Notes: generated from the sequence alone by a model not told the origin. 64,000 bases of DNA from JAJEFO01 sp965221845 (GCA_965221845.1 OZ244919.1:2728001-2792000); one strand, 5' to 3'. Shown: positions 1 to 10,543, numbered from the stretch's first letter. Program-made: numbers and translations.

Positions 1-132
1 CTGCGCGATCCGCGGCATCGACGGCAGGACAATGCTCATGCTCAGCGCGCTCAGGCCTGACATCAGGACAAGCGTCAGGATGTGAGGGGGAGTCGTCCGG
101 CCGGCGGGCCGGACGCTTGCGTGACGTCTCAT
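1..132 (-). CDS. MFS drug-resistance exporter (Bcr/CflA-like), N-terminal part only
   Basis: The complement strand reads from an ATG at 132 to the window edge with no stop, giving 44 residues. After a short Arg-rich leader comes PPHILTLVLMSGLSALSMSI and then VLPSMPRIA. This is the layout of the first membrane helix of Bcr/CflA-type major facilitator exporters, where the helix is followed by an LPxLPxIA motif. The gene is divergent from pccB and shares its control region of about 170 bp. Substrate cannot be told. The assignment rests on one helix, so it is moderate. Confidence 0.55.
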   Translation of the reverse strand, partial: MRRHASVRPAGRTTPPHILTLVLMSGLSALSMSIVLPSMPRIAQ

Positions 133-181
133 GCGGCGTCGTCTAGATGACGTGACCGGGCCTGTCCATCGCGGCCTCGGC

Positions 182-228
182 TTTGCAGATTTGCAAACCA
201 GGTGCGGTCCGGTTTGCAAAGATTGCAG
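182..228. promoter_or_regulatory. TTTGCAAA operator array upstream of pccB (PccR/ScfR-like sites)
   Basis: Two perfect TTTGCAAA octamers lie at 190-197 and 213-220. They form a larger inverted repeat, TTTGCAAACC at 190-199 facing GGTTTGCAAA at 211-220. Each is flanked by a degenerate half copy, TTTGCA at 182-187 and TTGCA at 223-227. The short-chain fatty acyl-CoA regulator PccR of Rhodobacter is known to bind paired TTTGCAAA motifs before the propionyl-CoA carboxylase gene. The site lies 74 bp before the pccB start, so regulation by such a protein is a good inference. No PccR gene is in the window. Confidence 0.7.
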
Positions 229-301
229 CTATTCAAGGTTTCGCTTCCGGCACGCGTTTCCGCGCGCTACTCAGGTGACGCACCGTATGCGGGGGGCGTG
301 C

Positions 302-1834
<1,533 letters not shown>

Positions 1835-2075
1835 ACCGTGAGGGAAACATGCAGCTACCTTGCCGCATGCGCGCCGGATCCGGCCCGAGGCAACTAGGGT
1901 CTGGAATCCTCCTGCCGAAATGCGCTAGGCAGGAGCCGTCCTTGAAGACGTGGCGCCCGAATCCGGGGTTTCGTCGTCGGGACGAGGTTGGCACGTCGGA
2001 GGCATTTCCGGGTGTGGCGGCTCAATCAACCGGCCGATTTTCTGATGCGGCCTTGACGGATCGAAGGAGACAGCC

Positions 2076-2207
2076 ATGTCGCTCACAGTCAAAACCATTC
2101 TTGCACTTTTCCTGGTCACCATGGTCGCCGCGTGCGCCCATGAGGAGGAGACCATGGAAATGGACATGGGCATGGTCATGGAAGAAGAGACGATGCAGAA
2201 GATGTAG
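2076..2207 (+). CDS. small Met/Glu-rich lipoprotein
   Basis: This 43-residue ORF has a strong ribosome site (AAGGAGA, 2064-2070) and an N-terminal signal (VKTILALFLVTMVAAC) ending in a lipobox with Cys20. After cleavage and lipidation only 24 residues would remain, almost all Met, Glu and Asp (CAHEEETMEMDMGMVMEEE). Small lipoproteins between pccB and pccA are familiar in Rhodobacteraceae, but I know no function for them. The acidic, Met-rich tail might bind metal, which is speculation. It is followed after 11 bp by a strong hairpin. Confidence 0.7.
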   Translation: MSLTVKTILALFLVTMVAACAHEEETMEMDMGMVMEEETMQKM

Positions 2208-2218
2208 GGTTCTTCCCC

Positions 2219-2243
2219 GGCCGGGCGCAGCCGGCGCCCGGCC
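2219..2243 (+). terminator. GC-rich hairpin after the lipoprotein gene
   Basis: A perfect 10-bp stem (GGCCGGGCGC at 2219-2228, GCGCCCGGCC at 2234-2243) closes a 5-nt loop just after the lipoprotein stop codon. There is no T-run after it. It could be a weak terminator or an mRNA-stabilising stem that sets the expression of pccB and the lipoprotein apart from pccA. Confidence 0.5.
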
Positions 2244-2270
2244 GATGGCCCCGCCGGCGGAGGCCGGGCC

Positions 2271-2630
2271 ATGCTGAAGCACAAGGGCTTCCCCGGCCGC
2301 CAGCGCGGCACCGACTTCCAGTTCACGATCCGCCGCGCGAACCCCGGCGGGCCGACGGCGCTCGTCGCGCGCGCGCGCTTCGCCGACCGCAGGCCTTCCG
2401 ACCGCGCCGCCGATGCGGCCTTCATGGCATGTCTCTGGGCCCGTTTCGGGCGGAAGCCTTTCCCGCGCGGCAACCTGGATGCGGGGCGGCTTTCCTGGAT
2501 GTTCGGGCGCGAGGTGATCCCCGCCGAGGATCCGTTCGATCCCGCCAGCTACGAAAGCTTGCTCGTCATTGACGAGAGCCGCGCGCGCGCGTCGTTTCCG
2601 GAAGCCTTCGACGGAGGCCGCACGCCTTGA
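2271..2630 (+). CDS. hypothetical protein between pccB and pccA
   Basis: This 119-residue basic protein starts MLKHKGFPGRQRGTDFQF and ends FPEAFDGGRTP. Coding support comes from its place inside the pcc cluster, an open frame with an ordinary composition, and a start just after a GGCGGAGG purine stretch. I recognise no domain and see no signal peptide or membrane segment. Many Rhodobacteraceae carry an uncharacterised small protein here, so a role in propionate metabolism or its control is possible but unproven. Confidence 0.55.
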   Translation: MLKHKGFPGRQRGTDFQFTIRRANPGGPTALVARARFADRRPSDRAADAAFMACLWARFGRKPFPRGNLDAGRLSWMFGREVIPAEDPFDPASYESLLVIDESRARASFPEAFDGGRTP

Positions 2631-2841
2631 CGCGCCGCGGAGCGAGCATTTCCGGCCCGGGACCCGCCGCTTCCTTCGAGGCATCTCAGACGGTGTCGCC
2701 GCAGGGGCGGCGGCCGGCGGGGCCCGAGGCGTCGGGCGGGCGCGTGCCCCTCGCTCCGGGAGGGCCTGAGACAGGGTCGCCGGGGAACGCCCTGACCGTC
2801 TCGGGATCGGATCGCGACCGATGGGAGGGGGGGGAGTTGAC

Positions 2842-4842
2842 ATGTTCAGCAAGATCCTGATCGCCAACCGCGGCGAAATCGCGTGCCGCGTCATCAAGAC
2901 CGCGCGCCGGATGGGAATCCCGACGGTTGCCATCCATTCCGATGCCGACGCGGGAGCGCTGCACGTCAGGATGGCGGACGAGGCGGTGAACGTCGGGCCG
3001 CCGCCGGCAAGCGAGTCCTACATCAACATCGAACGGGTCATGGACGCGGTCCGCCGGACAAGCGCCGAAGCCGTGCACCCCGGCTACGGGTTCCTCTCGG
3101 AGAACCCGAGGTTCGCGGACGCGCTCGAGGCGGCCGGAGTCACGTTCATCGGCCCGCCCGGGCGCGCCATCGAGGCGATGGGCGACAAGATCACGTCCAA
3201 GAAGCTGGCCCGGGACGCTGGCGTCTCCACCGTGCCGGGTTTCATGGGGCTCGTGGAGAGCGCGGGCGAGGCGGCGCGAATCAGCGAAGGAATCGGCTAT
3301 CCCGTGATGATCAAGGCAAGCGCGGGCGGAGGCGGCAAGGGCATGCGGGTCGCCTGGAGCGACGACCAGGCGCGCGAGGGGTTCCGGTCATCGAGGAACG
3401 AGGCGGCCTCGAGCTTTGGCGACGACCGCATCTTCATCGAGAAGTTCGTCACCGAGCCGCGCCATGTCGAGATTCAGGTGCTGGCGGATTCGTTCGGCAA
3501 CACGATCCACCTGAACGAGCGCGAATGCTCGATCCAGCGCCGCAACCAGAAGGTCGTCGAGGAGGCCCCGTCCCCGCTTCTGGACGTCGCCATGCGCAAG
3601 GCCATGGGCGATCAGGCCTGCGCGCTTGCCGCCGCCGCGGGATATTCGAGCGCGGGAACGGTCGAGTTCATCGTCGACGGCGAGAGGAACTTCTACTTCC
3701 TTGAGATGAACACCCGCCTCCAGGTCGAGCATCCCGTGACCGAACTCGTCACCGGAATCGATCTGGTCGAGCAGATGATTCGCGTGGCGGCCGGCGAGAG
3801 GCTGGCGCTGTCCCAGTCGGATGTCGGCATCAGCGGCTGGGCGCTCGAAAGCCGGATCTACGCCGAAGACCCGGGTCGCGGCTTCCTGCCGTCGATCGGC
3901 CGCCTGACGCGCTACCGCCCTCCGGCGGAGGCCGCAGGCGAATCCTCCGTGGTCCGGAACGATGCGGGCGTGTTCGAGGGCGGCGAGATCTCGATGCACT
4001 ACGACCCGATGATCGCCAAGCTCTGCACCTGGGCGCCCGATCGCGCGGCGGCCGTGGAGCAGATGCGCCAGGCGCTCGACGCGTTCGAACTCGAGGGAAT
4101 CGCTCACAACGTTCCCTTCCTCTCCGCGGTCATGGACCATCCGAAGTTCGTCGCTGGCGACATGACCACGGCGTTCATTGCGGAGGAGTTCCCGGACGGG
4201 TTTGACGGCGTCGAGCTTGATGCGGCGACCCTCCGGCGAATCGCCGCCGCGTCCGCGGCAATGCACCGCGTGGCGGAGATCCGGCGGAGCCGCATCTCCG
4301 GACGCATGGACAACCACGCCCGTCGCGTGGGCCGCGACTGGGTGGTCTCCCTGCAGGGCGCGTCCGTTCCGGTCAGGGTCAAGGCGGACCGCGGCGGCGC
4401 AAGCGTGAGGTTCGGGAACGACCAGGTGATGCGCGTCGAAGGCGAATGGCGTCCCGGCCAGCGGCTCGCAAGGCTGGCCGTGGACGGCGAGGGCCTCACG
4501 CTGAAGGTCGAGAGCCGCAGCCAGGGATTCCGGATCCGCTATCGCGGGGCGGACCTGGCGGTGACGCTGAGAACCCCGCGCCAGGACGCGCTGGCGGCGC
4601 GGATGCCCGAGAAGACGCCTCCCGACACGTCAAGGCTCCTGCTTTGCCCCATGCCCGGGCTGGTCGTCAGGATGGAGGTGGACGAAGGGCAGGAGGTCCA
4701 GGAGGGCCAGCCGCTGTGCACGATCGAGGCCATGAAGATGGAAAACGTCCTTCGTGCCGAGCGAAAGGGCGTCGTGGCCAGGATCAACGCCGGCGTAGGC
4801 GACAGCCTGGCGGTTGACGACGTCATCCTGGAGTTCGGCTGA
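2842..4842 (+). CDS. pccA: propionyl-CoA carboxylase, biotin carboxylase/biotin carrier (alpha) subunit
   Basis: This 666-residue protein carboxylates its own biotin with ATP and bicarbonate and passes the carboxyl group to PccB. Domains in order are: biotin carboxylase N-domain (FSKILIANRGEIACRVI), ATP-grasp with the glycine loop KASAGGGGKGMRVAW near residue 160, biotin carboxylase C-domain, a linker (BT) domain, and a biotinyl domain. The biotinyl motif EAMKMEN has Lys632 as the attachment site. The start at 2842 (MFSKIL) follows a long G-rich ribosome site; the frame is open seven codons further upstream. The length is normal for PccA. The separation from pccB by a lipoprotein and a small gene is typical of Rhodobacteraceae. 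Confidence 0.97.
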   Translation: MFSKILIANRGEIACRVIKTARRMGIPTVAIHSDADAGALHVRMADEAVNVGPPPASESYINIERVMDAVRRTSAEAVHPGYGFLSENPRFADALEAAGVTFIGPPGRAIEAMGDKITSKKLARDAGVSTVPGFMGLVESAGEAARISEGIGYPVMIKASAGGGGKGMRVAWSDDQAREGFRSSRNEAASSFGDDRIFIEKFVTEPRHVEIQVLADSFGNTIHLNERECSIQRRNQKVVEEAPSPLLDVAMRKAMGDQACALAAAAGYSSAGTVEFIVDGERNFYFLEMNTRLQVEHPVTELVTGIDLVEQMIRVAAGERLALSQSDVGISGWALESRIYAEDPGRGFLPSIGRLTRYRPPAEAAGESSVVRNDAGVFEGGEISMHYDPMIAKLCTWAPDRAAAVEQMRQALDAFELEGIAHNVPFLSAVMDHPKFVAGDMTTAFIAEEFPDGFDGVELDAATLRRIAAASAAMHRVAEIRRSRISGRMDNHARRVGRDWVVSLQGASVPVRVKADRGGASVRFGNDQVMRVEGEWRPGQRLARLAVDGEGLTLKVESRSQGFRIRYRGADLAVTLRTPRQDALAARMPEKTPPDTSRLLLCPMPGLVVRMEVDEGQEVQEGQPLCTIEAMKMENVLRAERKGVVARINAGVGDSLAVDDVILEFG

Positions 4843-4933
4843 TGCCGCCATGCCGGCGCCTGACCGGGCTTCCTGCGCGCAGCGCGCATCGCGGAGGCTC
4901 CCTTCCGGCGGCAGCCCCGGCCGAGGTTCCGGG

Positions 4934-5422
4934 TCAGCCGTCGCCAAGGGCGTCGCGCAGCTCCTGCCTTCGGATGGGGAGGTTGTCGATGGCGCGCGTG
5001 ATCTCGCGAACGTCGCGGGGGAACGGTTTCCGCAGGATGACGCGGCCGTCCTTGCTGACGACGAGCAGCATGAAGCCGCGCGGGCGGAACGCGCGGCGGA
5101 CGTCCGTTCCGTCGGCAGGCGCCGAGTCCGCAATGAGGACGACGTCCCGCTTGACGAGCTCGTCGATGCGCGCGGACAGAAGATCCATCTGCGTGCGGAA
5201 CGCCGGGTCTTGCGGTGCGTCCGAGAACACGATCAGCGGCCGTGCGACCCACATGAACGTTTCCAGGTCGATCTCCCGCGCCTCGAACACGGTCGCGGGG
5301 TCGGCCTGCCATCTGGCCGCGGCCGTGCCTGCCGGCTCGCCGCTCTCCGCCGCCGCGGCCGTCCATGGCGCAAGGCCTGCCGCGAGGGCGGCGACAAGGA
5401 CTGTCGCGATGCGTGATGCCAT
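4934..5422 (-). CDS. DUF4174 domain protein, exported
   Basis: This 162-residue protein starts with an export signal (MASRIATVLVAALAAGLAPW then TAAAAES), so the mature part is probably periplasmic. The rest (RPLIVFSDAP, RGFMLLVVSKDGRVILRKPFP) fits the DUF4174 family, a thioredoxin-like fold usually without the active cysteines, as here. The start at 5422 has a GGAGGCAGC ribosome site. It lies on the opposite strand between pccA and mcm, a placement seen in related genomes. Function is unknown. Confidence 0.75.
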   Translation of the reverse strand: MASRIATVLVAALAAGLAPWTAAAAESGEPAGTAAARWQADPATVFEAREIDLETFMWVARPLIVFSDAPQDPAFRTQMDLLSARIDELVKRDVVLIADSAPADGTDVRRAFRPRGFMLLVVSKDGRVILRKPFPRDVREITRAIDNLPIRRQELRDALGDG

Positions 5423-5507
5423 GCTGCCTCCGTATGCCTGCAATATATGTCGAATTCGCGGGAAGCGAAGGGGGTCTTGAGGACGCATGGCCGAAAGGGG
5501 GCCCGCA

Positions 5508-7625
5508 ATGAACGACTGGAAGGCGCTCGCCGAGAAGGAGCTTCGCGGCCGGAGCGTCGAGGACATCGAGCGCGAGACGCTGGAAGGCATTCGCGTGAAG
5601 CCGCTCTACACCGCCGAGGACGTCGCGGGCCTCCCGCACATGAACGGCCTGCCCGGGTTTCCGCCGTTCACGCGCGGCGTGAAAGCGACCATGTATGCGG
5701 GCCGTCCCTGGACCATAAGGCAGTATGCCGGGTTCTCGACCGCCGAGGAAAGCAACGCGTTCTACCGGCGCAACCTTGCCGCCGGGCAGCAGGGCGTCAG
5801 CGTCGCGTTCGACCTGGCGACGCACCGGGGATATGACAGCGACCACCCGCGCGTTCCGGGCGACGTCGGCAAGGCCGGCGTCGCGGTCGACAGCGTCGAG
5901 GACATGAAGATCCTCTTTGACGGCATTCCGCTGGACAGGGTGAGCGTGTCGATGACGATGAACGGCGCCGTGATTCCCGTGCTCGCGAGCTTCATCGTTG
6001 CGGGAGAGGAGCAGGGGCACGAGAAATCGGCGCTTGCGGGAACGATCCAGAACGACATCCTGAAGGAGTTCATGGTGCGGAACACCTATGTCTATCCGCC
6101 CGGGCCCTCGATGCGGATCGTGGGCGACATCATCCAGTACGCTTGCGAACACCTGCCGAGGTTCAACTCGATCTCGATCTCCGGCTATCACATGCAGGAG
6201 GCGGGCGCGAACCTCGTGCAGGAGCTTGCCTACACGCTTGCGAACGGGCGCGAGTACTGCCGCGCCGCGATCGCGCGCGGCATGGACGTGGACACGTTCG
6301 CGGGGCGGCTGAGCTTCTTCTTTGCCATCGGCATGAATTTCTTCATGGAAGCCGCGAAGCTCCGTGCGGCCAGGCTGCTCTGGAGCCGGGTCATGGACGA
6401 GTTCGGACCGCGCGACCCTCGCTCGCGAATGCTGCGGACGCATTGCCAGACCTCGGGGGTGAGCCTCCAGGAACAGGACCCCTACAACAACGTGATACGA
6501 ACCGCCTACGAGGCGATGAGCGCGGTTCTTGGCGGCACGCAGTCGCTGCACACGAACGCGCTCGACGAGGCGATGGCGCTGCCGACCGACTTCTCCGCCA
6601 GGATCGCGCGCAACACGCAGCTGATCCTGCAGGAGGAGACCGGAATCGCGGACGTCGTCGATCCCCTGGCCGGATCCTACTATGTCGAGACCCTTACCGC
6701 CCGCCTGGCCGAGAAGGCGTGGGAGCTGATGGAGGAGATCGAGGGAATGGGCGGCATGACCAGGGCGGTTGCCACGGGAATGCCGAAGCTGCGGATCGAG
6801 GAGAGCGCGGCGCGGCGCCAGGCGATGACGGACCGGGGCGACGAGGTGATCGTCGGGGTCAACAAGTATCGCAAGGTGGAGGAGGACGGGATCGACATTC
6901 TCGAAGTCGACAACGAGGCGGTGCGCAAGGCGCAGGCCGCGCGGCTTGCAAGGGTGCGGGCCACGCGCGATCCGGCCGCCTGCGAGGCGGCGCTTGCGGA
7001 ACTGGAGCAGGCGGCGCGCACGGACGGAAACCTGCTTCTCGCGGCTGTCGAGGCGGCCCGCGCGCGGGCCACGCTGGGAGAGATCAGCATGGCGATGGAA
7101 CGGGTGTTCGGCCGCCACCGGGCCGAGGTCAGGACGCTCGCAGGCGTGTACGGGGCTGCATACGAAGGCGACGAGGGCTTCGAGGCGATACGGAGGGAGG
7201 TGGAGTCGTTCGAGAAGGACGAGGGACGTCGCCCGCGCATGCTGGTCGTCAAGCTGGGCCAGGACGGCCATGACCGGGGGGCGAAGGTCATCGCCACGGC
7301 CTTTGCGGACATCGGGTTCGACGTGGATGTCGGGCCGCTGTTCCAGACGCCGGAGGAGGCCGCGCAGGACGCGGTCGACAACGATGTCCACGTGGTGGGA
7401 ATTTCCTCGCAGGCCGCCGCCCACAAGACCCTCGCGCCGCGGCTGGTCGAAGCGCTCGGCGAGATGGACGCCGGGGAGATACTGGTGATCTGCGGCGGCG
7501 TGATTCCGCAGCGGGATCACGGGTTTCTCAAGGAGGCGGGCGTGAAGGCCGTCTTCGGGCCCGGCACGAACATCCCGGCCGCCGCGCTGGACATCGTCCG
7601 GCTGATCCGCAGTGCGCGGAGCTAG
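5508..7625 (+). CDS. mcmA: methylmalonyl-CoA mutase
   Basis: This 705-residue protein converts methylmalonyl-CoA to succinyl-CoA with adenosylcobalamin, completing propionate entry into the TCA cycle. The N-terminal TIM barrel shows GRPWTIRQYAGFSTAEESNA and the substrate region ISGYHMQEAGA. The C-terminal cobalamin domain has the base-off motif DxHxxG in GQDGHDRGAKV, plus VVGISSQAA. Large and small domains are fused in one chain. Of two in-frame starts (5487 and 5508) I chose 5508 because AAAGGGGG sits at the right distance before it. An epimerase gene is not in the window. Confidence 0.96.
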   Translation: MNDWKALAEKELRGRSVEDIERETLEGIRVKPLYTAEDVAGLPHMNGLPGFPPFTRGVKATMYAGRPWTIRQYAGFSTAEESNAFYRRNLAAGQQGVSVAFDLATHRGYDSDHPRVPGDVGKAGVAVDSVEDMKILFDGIPLDRVSVSMTMNGAVIPVLASFIVAGEEQGHEKSALAGTIQNDILKEFMVRNTYVYPPGPSMRIVGDIIQYACEHLPRFNSISISGYHMQEAGANLVQELAYTLANGREYCRAAIARGMDVDTFAGRLSFFFAIGMNFFMEAAKLRAARLLWSRVMDEFGPRDPRSRMLRTHCQTSGVSLQEQDPYNNVIRTAYEAMSAVLGGTQSLHTNALDEAMALPTDFSARIARNTQLILQEETGIADVVDPLAGSYYVETLTARLAEKAWELMEEIEGMGGMTRAVATGMPKLRIEESAARRQAMTDRGDEVIVGVNKYRKVEEDGIDILEVDNEAVRKAQAARLARVRATRDPAACEAALAELEQAARTDGNLLLAAVEAARARATLGEISMAMERVFGRHRAEVRTLAGVYGAAYEGDEGFEAIRREVESFEKDEGRRPRMLVVKLGQDGHDRGAKVIATAFADIGFDVDVGPLFQTPEEAAQDAVDNDVHVVGISSQAAAHKTLAPRLVEALGEMDAGEILVICGGVIPQRDHGFLKEAGVKAVFGPGTNIPAAALDIVRLIRSARS

Positions 7626-7654
7626 CGCCGAGACCATCCCGGGTCAGGGGGCCG

Positions 7655-7687
7655 GCCGTGCCGGGAGCCGCCTGCGGCCGGCACGGC
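7655..7687 (+). terminator. hairpin after mcmA
   Basis: GCCGTGCCGG (7655-7664) and CCGGCACGGC (7678-7687) form a perfect 10-bp stem with a 13-nt loop, starting 29 bp after the mcmA stop. No T-run follows. A transcription terminator is the likely role. Confidence 0.5.
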
Positions 7688-8057
7688 GCAAGCCGTGCAT
7701 GCTTGGGGAGGATCGCGCTTGCGGAGACGCGCCGCGTTCGCGGCCTTCCGCCATGGATCCCTCTCGCGGACCCGGCCATCCGGCGACTGCCTGGCCTCCG
7801 GACAGGGAGGCCGTCGCGTCTGCCGGTCCCGCGCCCGGGCCCGGAACGCCGCGGGGCTTCGGTCGCGCGGCCACGGGAGCGCGCAGCGCGGTTCCCCGCC
7901 TGAGGGCGCGACGCCAGCCCTCGTCCGACGGGACACGGACGCCCGTCCGCGCAGGGCCTCGCCAGACGTCGGCCCGGGGTCCGTCACGTTCGGGCACGGA
8001 TCCGGAAGAACGCCTCGCGGCGCGGATTTCCGCGCCGGGCGGGACGCAGGCGCTCCA
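7688..8057. other. non-coding stretch between mcmA and the GNAT gene
   Basis: About 370 bp of very GC-rich sequence. The frame of the downstream gene stays open through it, but the translation has no family resemblance and is dominated by Arg, Gly and Ala, as expected of chance open frames at this GC content. I see no promoter, RNA or relic I can name. Confidence 0.4.
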
Positions 8058-8549
8058 GTGATCATTCGGCCAGCGGTCGAAGGCGATGCCGCACGGCTTG
8101 CGGAGATCCACAATCCGGTCATCCTGGACACGGCTGTCAACTTCAATTCGGTGGAACGAAACGCGGCCGACATGCGAATCGCCGTCCGTGGCCTTCCTTG
8201 CTTCGTCGTCGTGGAGGATAGCGGGCGCGTGACGGGCTTTGCATGCTACGACCAGTTCAGGAAGGTGCCTGGGTACGCGCGCACCGTCGAACACTCCATC
8301 GTCATTTCTGAAGAGGGACGGGGACGGGGCATGGGGCGCGCATTGATGGACGCGATCGAGGAACATGCGCGCAACGCCGCAGTCGGGTCGATCTGGGCGT
8401 GCGTCAGCGGCGAGAATCCGCCGGGACTGGCGTTTCACGCGAGTCTCGGCTTTGAGGAAGTCGCGCGGCTGCCCAAGGTCGGATACAAGTTCGGGCGCTG
8501 GATGGATCTCGTTCTCTTGCGCAAGTGCCTTGACGAGGCCTGTCGCTGA
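8058..8549 (+). CDS. GNAT N-acetyltransferase, phosphinothricin-acetyltransferase-like
   Basis: This 163-residue protein starts at a GTG (VIIRPAVEGDAARLAEIHNP). It has the typical opening of Pat/Bar-like acetyltransferases, the β4 strand ARTVEHSIVIS, and the acetyl-CoA pyrophosphate loop GRGRGMGRALM. The end (FHASLGFEEVARLPKVGYKFGRW) matches the same group, whose members acetylate phosphinothricin, methionine sulfoximine or other small amines. The true substrate is unknown. No ATG start fits the conserved N-terminus. Confidence 0.85.
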   Translation: MIIRPAVEGDAARLAEIHNPVILDTAVNFNSVERNAADMRIAVRGLPCFVVVEDSGRVTGFACYDQFRKVPGYARTVEHSIVISEEGRGRGMGRALMDAIEEHARNAAVGSIWACVSGENPPGLAFHASLGFEEVARLPKVGYKFGRWMDLVLLRKCLDEACR

Positions 8550-8804
8550 CAGGCTGGCATCCCCTTCGGGAAATCGGGCGGATCCGGCGGCCGCGTTTCG
8601 CAATCGTCTGGCCACCGGACATCGACATGCAGCACGAGCGGCGCGGACAGTCAGGTCGCTGCCCGCCGGCCGGCCCTGCGCCTCGAGCCGCGTCCGTCTT
8701 TGCCAGCCTCCGCTGGATCTCGCGCGGCCCAAACAATGCCTGTTAACCCGTGGCGGGCGCGTGTATTGTCGCGCGAAGGCGAGATTCGGTCAGGGAGAGG
8801 CCAA

Positions 8805-9272
8805 ATGGCAGGCTCGGTGAACAAGGTCATTCTGGTGGGCAACCTGGGCCAGGATCCGGAAGTGCGCACGTTCCAGAGTGGCGGAAAGGTCTGCAATCTC
8901 AGGGTTGCGACGTCCGAGACGTGGAAGGACCGCAACACGGGAGAGCGTCGCGAGAGGACTGAATGGCACCGGGTCGCGATTTTCAACGAAGGCCTTGTCC
9001 GCGTGGCCGAGCAGTACCTGACCAAGGGCTCGAAGGTCTACCTGGAGGGACAGCTCGAGACCCGGAAATGGCAGGACCAGTCCGGCAACGACCGGTACAC
9101 GACGGAGGTCGTGCTGCGGCCCTTCCGTGGCGAACTGGCGATGCTGGACAGCCGGAGCGATCGCGGAGGCGCCGGCGGCCGTTACGAGGATTCCAGCCCC
9201 GCACCGCCGCCTGCCGGCCAGGGCGACCAGCATTCGGCAAGCCAGGATCTTGACGACGAAATCCCGTTCTGA
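8805..9272 (+). CDS. ssb: single-stranded DNA-binding protein
   Basis: This 155-residue protein binds single-stranded DNA in replication and repair as a tetramer. It has the OB-fold (GSVNKVILVGNLGQDPEVR, TEWHRVAIF, SKVYLEGQLETRKWQD), a flexible Gly/Pro/Ser linker, and the acidic partner-binding tip ending DDEIPF. The start at 8805 follows GGGAGAGG. The uvrA gene that often lies divergently beside ssb is absent here, and I saw no LexA-type box upstream. Confidence 0.97.
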   Translation: MAGSVNKVILVGNLGQDPEVRTFQSGGKVCNLRVATSETWKDRNTGERRERTEWHRVAIFNEGLVRVAEQYLTKGSKVYLEGQLETRKWQDQSGNDRYTTEVVLRPFRGELAMLDSRSDRGGAGGRYEDSSPAPPPAGQGDQHSASQDLDDEIPF

Positions 9273-9474
9273 GCGGCGCCGGGAATTTCACGGGATGCAT
9301 TGACCGGCCCCGGCCCGGGCGGTCGGTGCTGCAGGCCGCGACTGACCCGAAGGCGGCTTCCGCCGGAGCGCCCCTTGTACCGGGAGCGTCCGTCGCGCGC
9401 ACTGGCCGCCGCGCTGACGGGTCCCCCTCGTTGCCTGCAGCGCGGAGAGCGCGCGCGACGGATCTTGCAAAGCG

Positions 9475-10389
9475 TCAAGCGCGGGCGCGCCTGGTCATCG
9501 GGTGCATGGAGCTTTCCAGGAGACTCTCGGACTGGTTCAGCACCTGCCTGGCCTGTCCGACGATCAACGGGTCCGGAGCGTCGACGGCCCTTGCGTCCTT
9601 TCCCGGGTAGTCGAGGCTGCTCAGGAAATGCTGCATGCAGGCGATCCTCGCCCTCTTCTTGTCATTCGACTTGATGATCGTCCATGGCGCGTCGGCAGTG
9701 TCCGTGTAGAAGAACATGGCCTCCTTGGCGTCCGTGTAGTCGTCCCACTTGCCCGGGCTGGCGCGGTCGACCGGCGACAGCTTCCAGCGCTTCAGCGGAT
9801 CGGACTCCCGGGAAGCGAAGCGTTTCCCTTGCTCGTCCCGGGTGACGGAAAACCAGTACTTGTACAGCCGGATCCCTGACCGGACGAGCATTCGCTCCAG
9901 TTCCGGGGCCTCGCGCATGAACTCGAGATACTCCTTCGGAGAGCAGAACCCCATGACACGCTCCACGCCGGAGCGATTGTACCAGGAGCGGTCGTAGAAC
10001 ACCATTTCCCCAGCCGTCGGGAGGTGCTCGATGTACCGCTGGAAGAACCACTGTCCCCTTTCGGTTTCCGTCGGCTTGTTCAGCGCGACGACGCGCGCGG
10101 ACCGGGGGTTCAGGTGCTCCATGAAGCGCTTGATGGTGCCTCCCTTGCCGGCGGCATCCCGACCTTCGAAGAGCAGGACGAACTTCTGCCCGGTTTCCTG
10201 CGCCCAGATCTGCACCTTCAGCAGTTCGACCTGCAGTTTCGCCTTGCGCGTCTCGTAGGAGCGGCGGGACAGCCTGTCAGGATAGGGATGCTCCCCGCGC
10301 TCGAACGCGTCGCGGATCTCGCTGATCCTCTTCGGGTCGGGGCCTGCCGCGCCCTTCTCGTCCTCTGTCGGGGGAGAGTCGGTGGCCAT
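9475..10389 (-). CDS. ppk2: polyphosphate kinase 2 (single PPK2 domain)
   Basis: This 304-residue cytoplasmic enzyme moves phosphate between polyphosphate and nucleoside diphosphates. It has Walker A in FEGRDAAGKGGTIKRF, the Walker B/lid region VFYDRSWYNRSGVERVMGF, and FIRST-type landmarks such as KLSPVDRASPGKWDDYTDAK and WTIIKSNDKKRARI. The single domain and length near 300 fit the class I PPK2 group. The start at 10389 has a good GGAGAC site. It is convergent with ssb across about 200 bp. Confidence 0.95.
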   Translation of the reverse strand: MATDSPPTEDEKGAAGPDPKRISEIRDAFERGEHPYPDRLSRRSYETRKAKLQVELLKVQIWAQETGQKFVLLFEGRDAAGKGGTIKRFMEHLNPRSARVVALNKPTETERGQWFFQRYIEHLPTAGEMVFYDRSWYNRSGVERVMGFCSPKEYLEFMREAPELERMLVRSGIRLYKYWFSVTRDEQGKRFASRESDPLKRWKLSPVDRASPGKWDDYTDAKEAMFFYTDTADAPWTIIKSNDKKRARIACMQHFLSSLDYPGKDARAVDAPDPLIVGQARQVLNQSESLLESSMHPMTRRARA

Positions 10390-10543
10390 GGGACGTCTCC
10401 TGTGCGTTCGCATGCTGCAGGCCGAGCCGGCGGAAGTGGCGCTGCCGGCCCTGGTCCGGTCCGGAAGCCACGGGCAGCGCGGCATTGCCGTCTGAACCGC
10501 ATAGCCCATTGCGGTCCTTGCGTCCACGGAGTCATGGAGGGCT

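Noticed and set aside
4539..7637. 1032-codon open frame opposite mcmA and the DUF4174 gene
   Set aside because: It runs antisense to clear genes on both sides and its composition is that of an antisense shadow.
8700..8804. LexA/SOS box upstream of ssb
   Set aside because: No GTTC-N7-GTTC or GAAC-N7-GAAC pattern is present.
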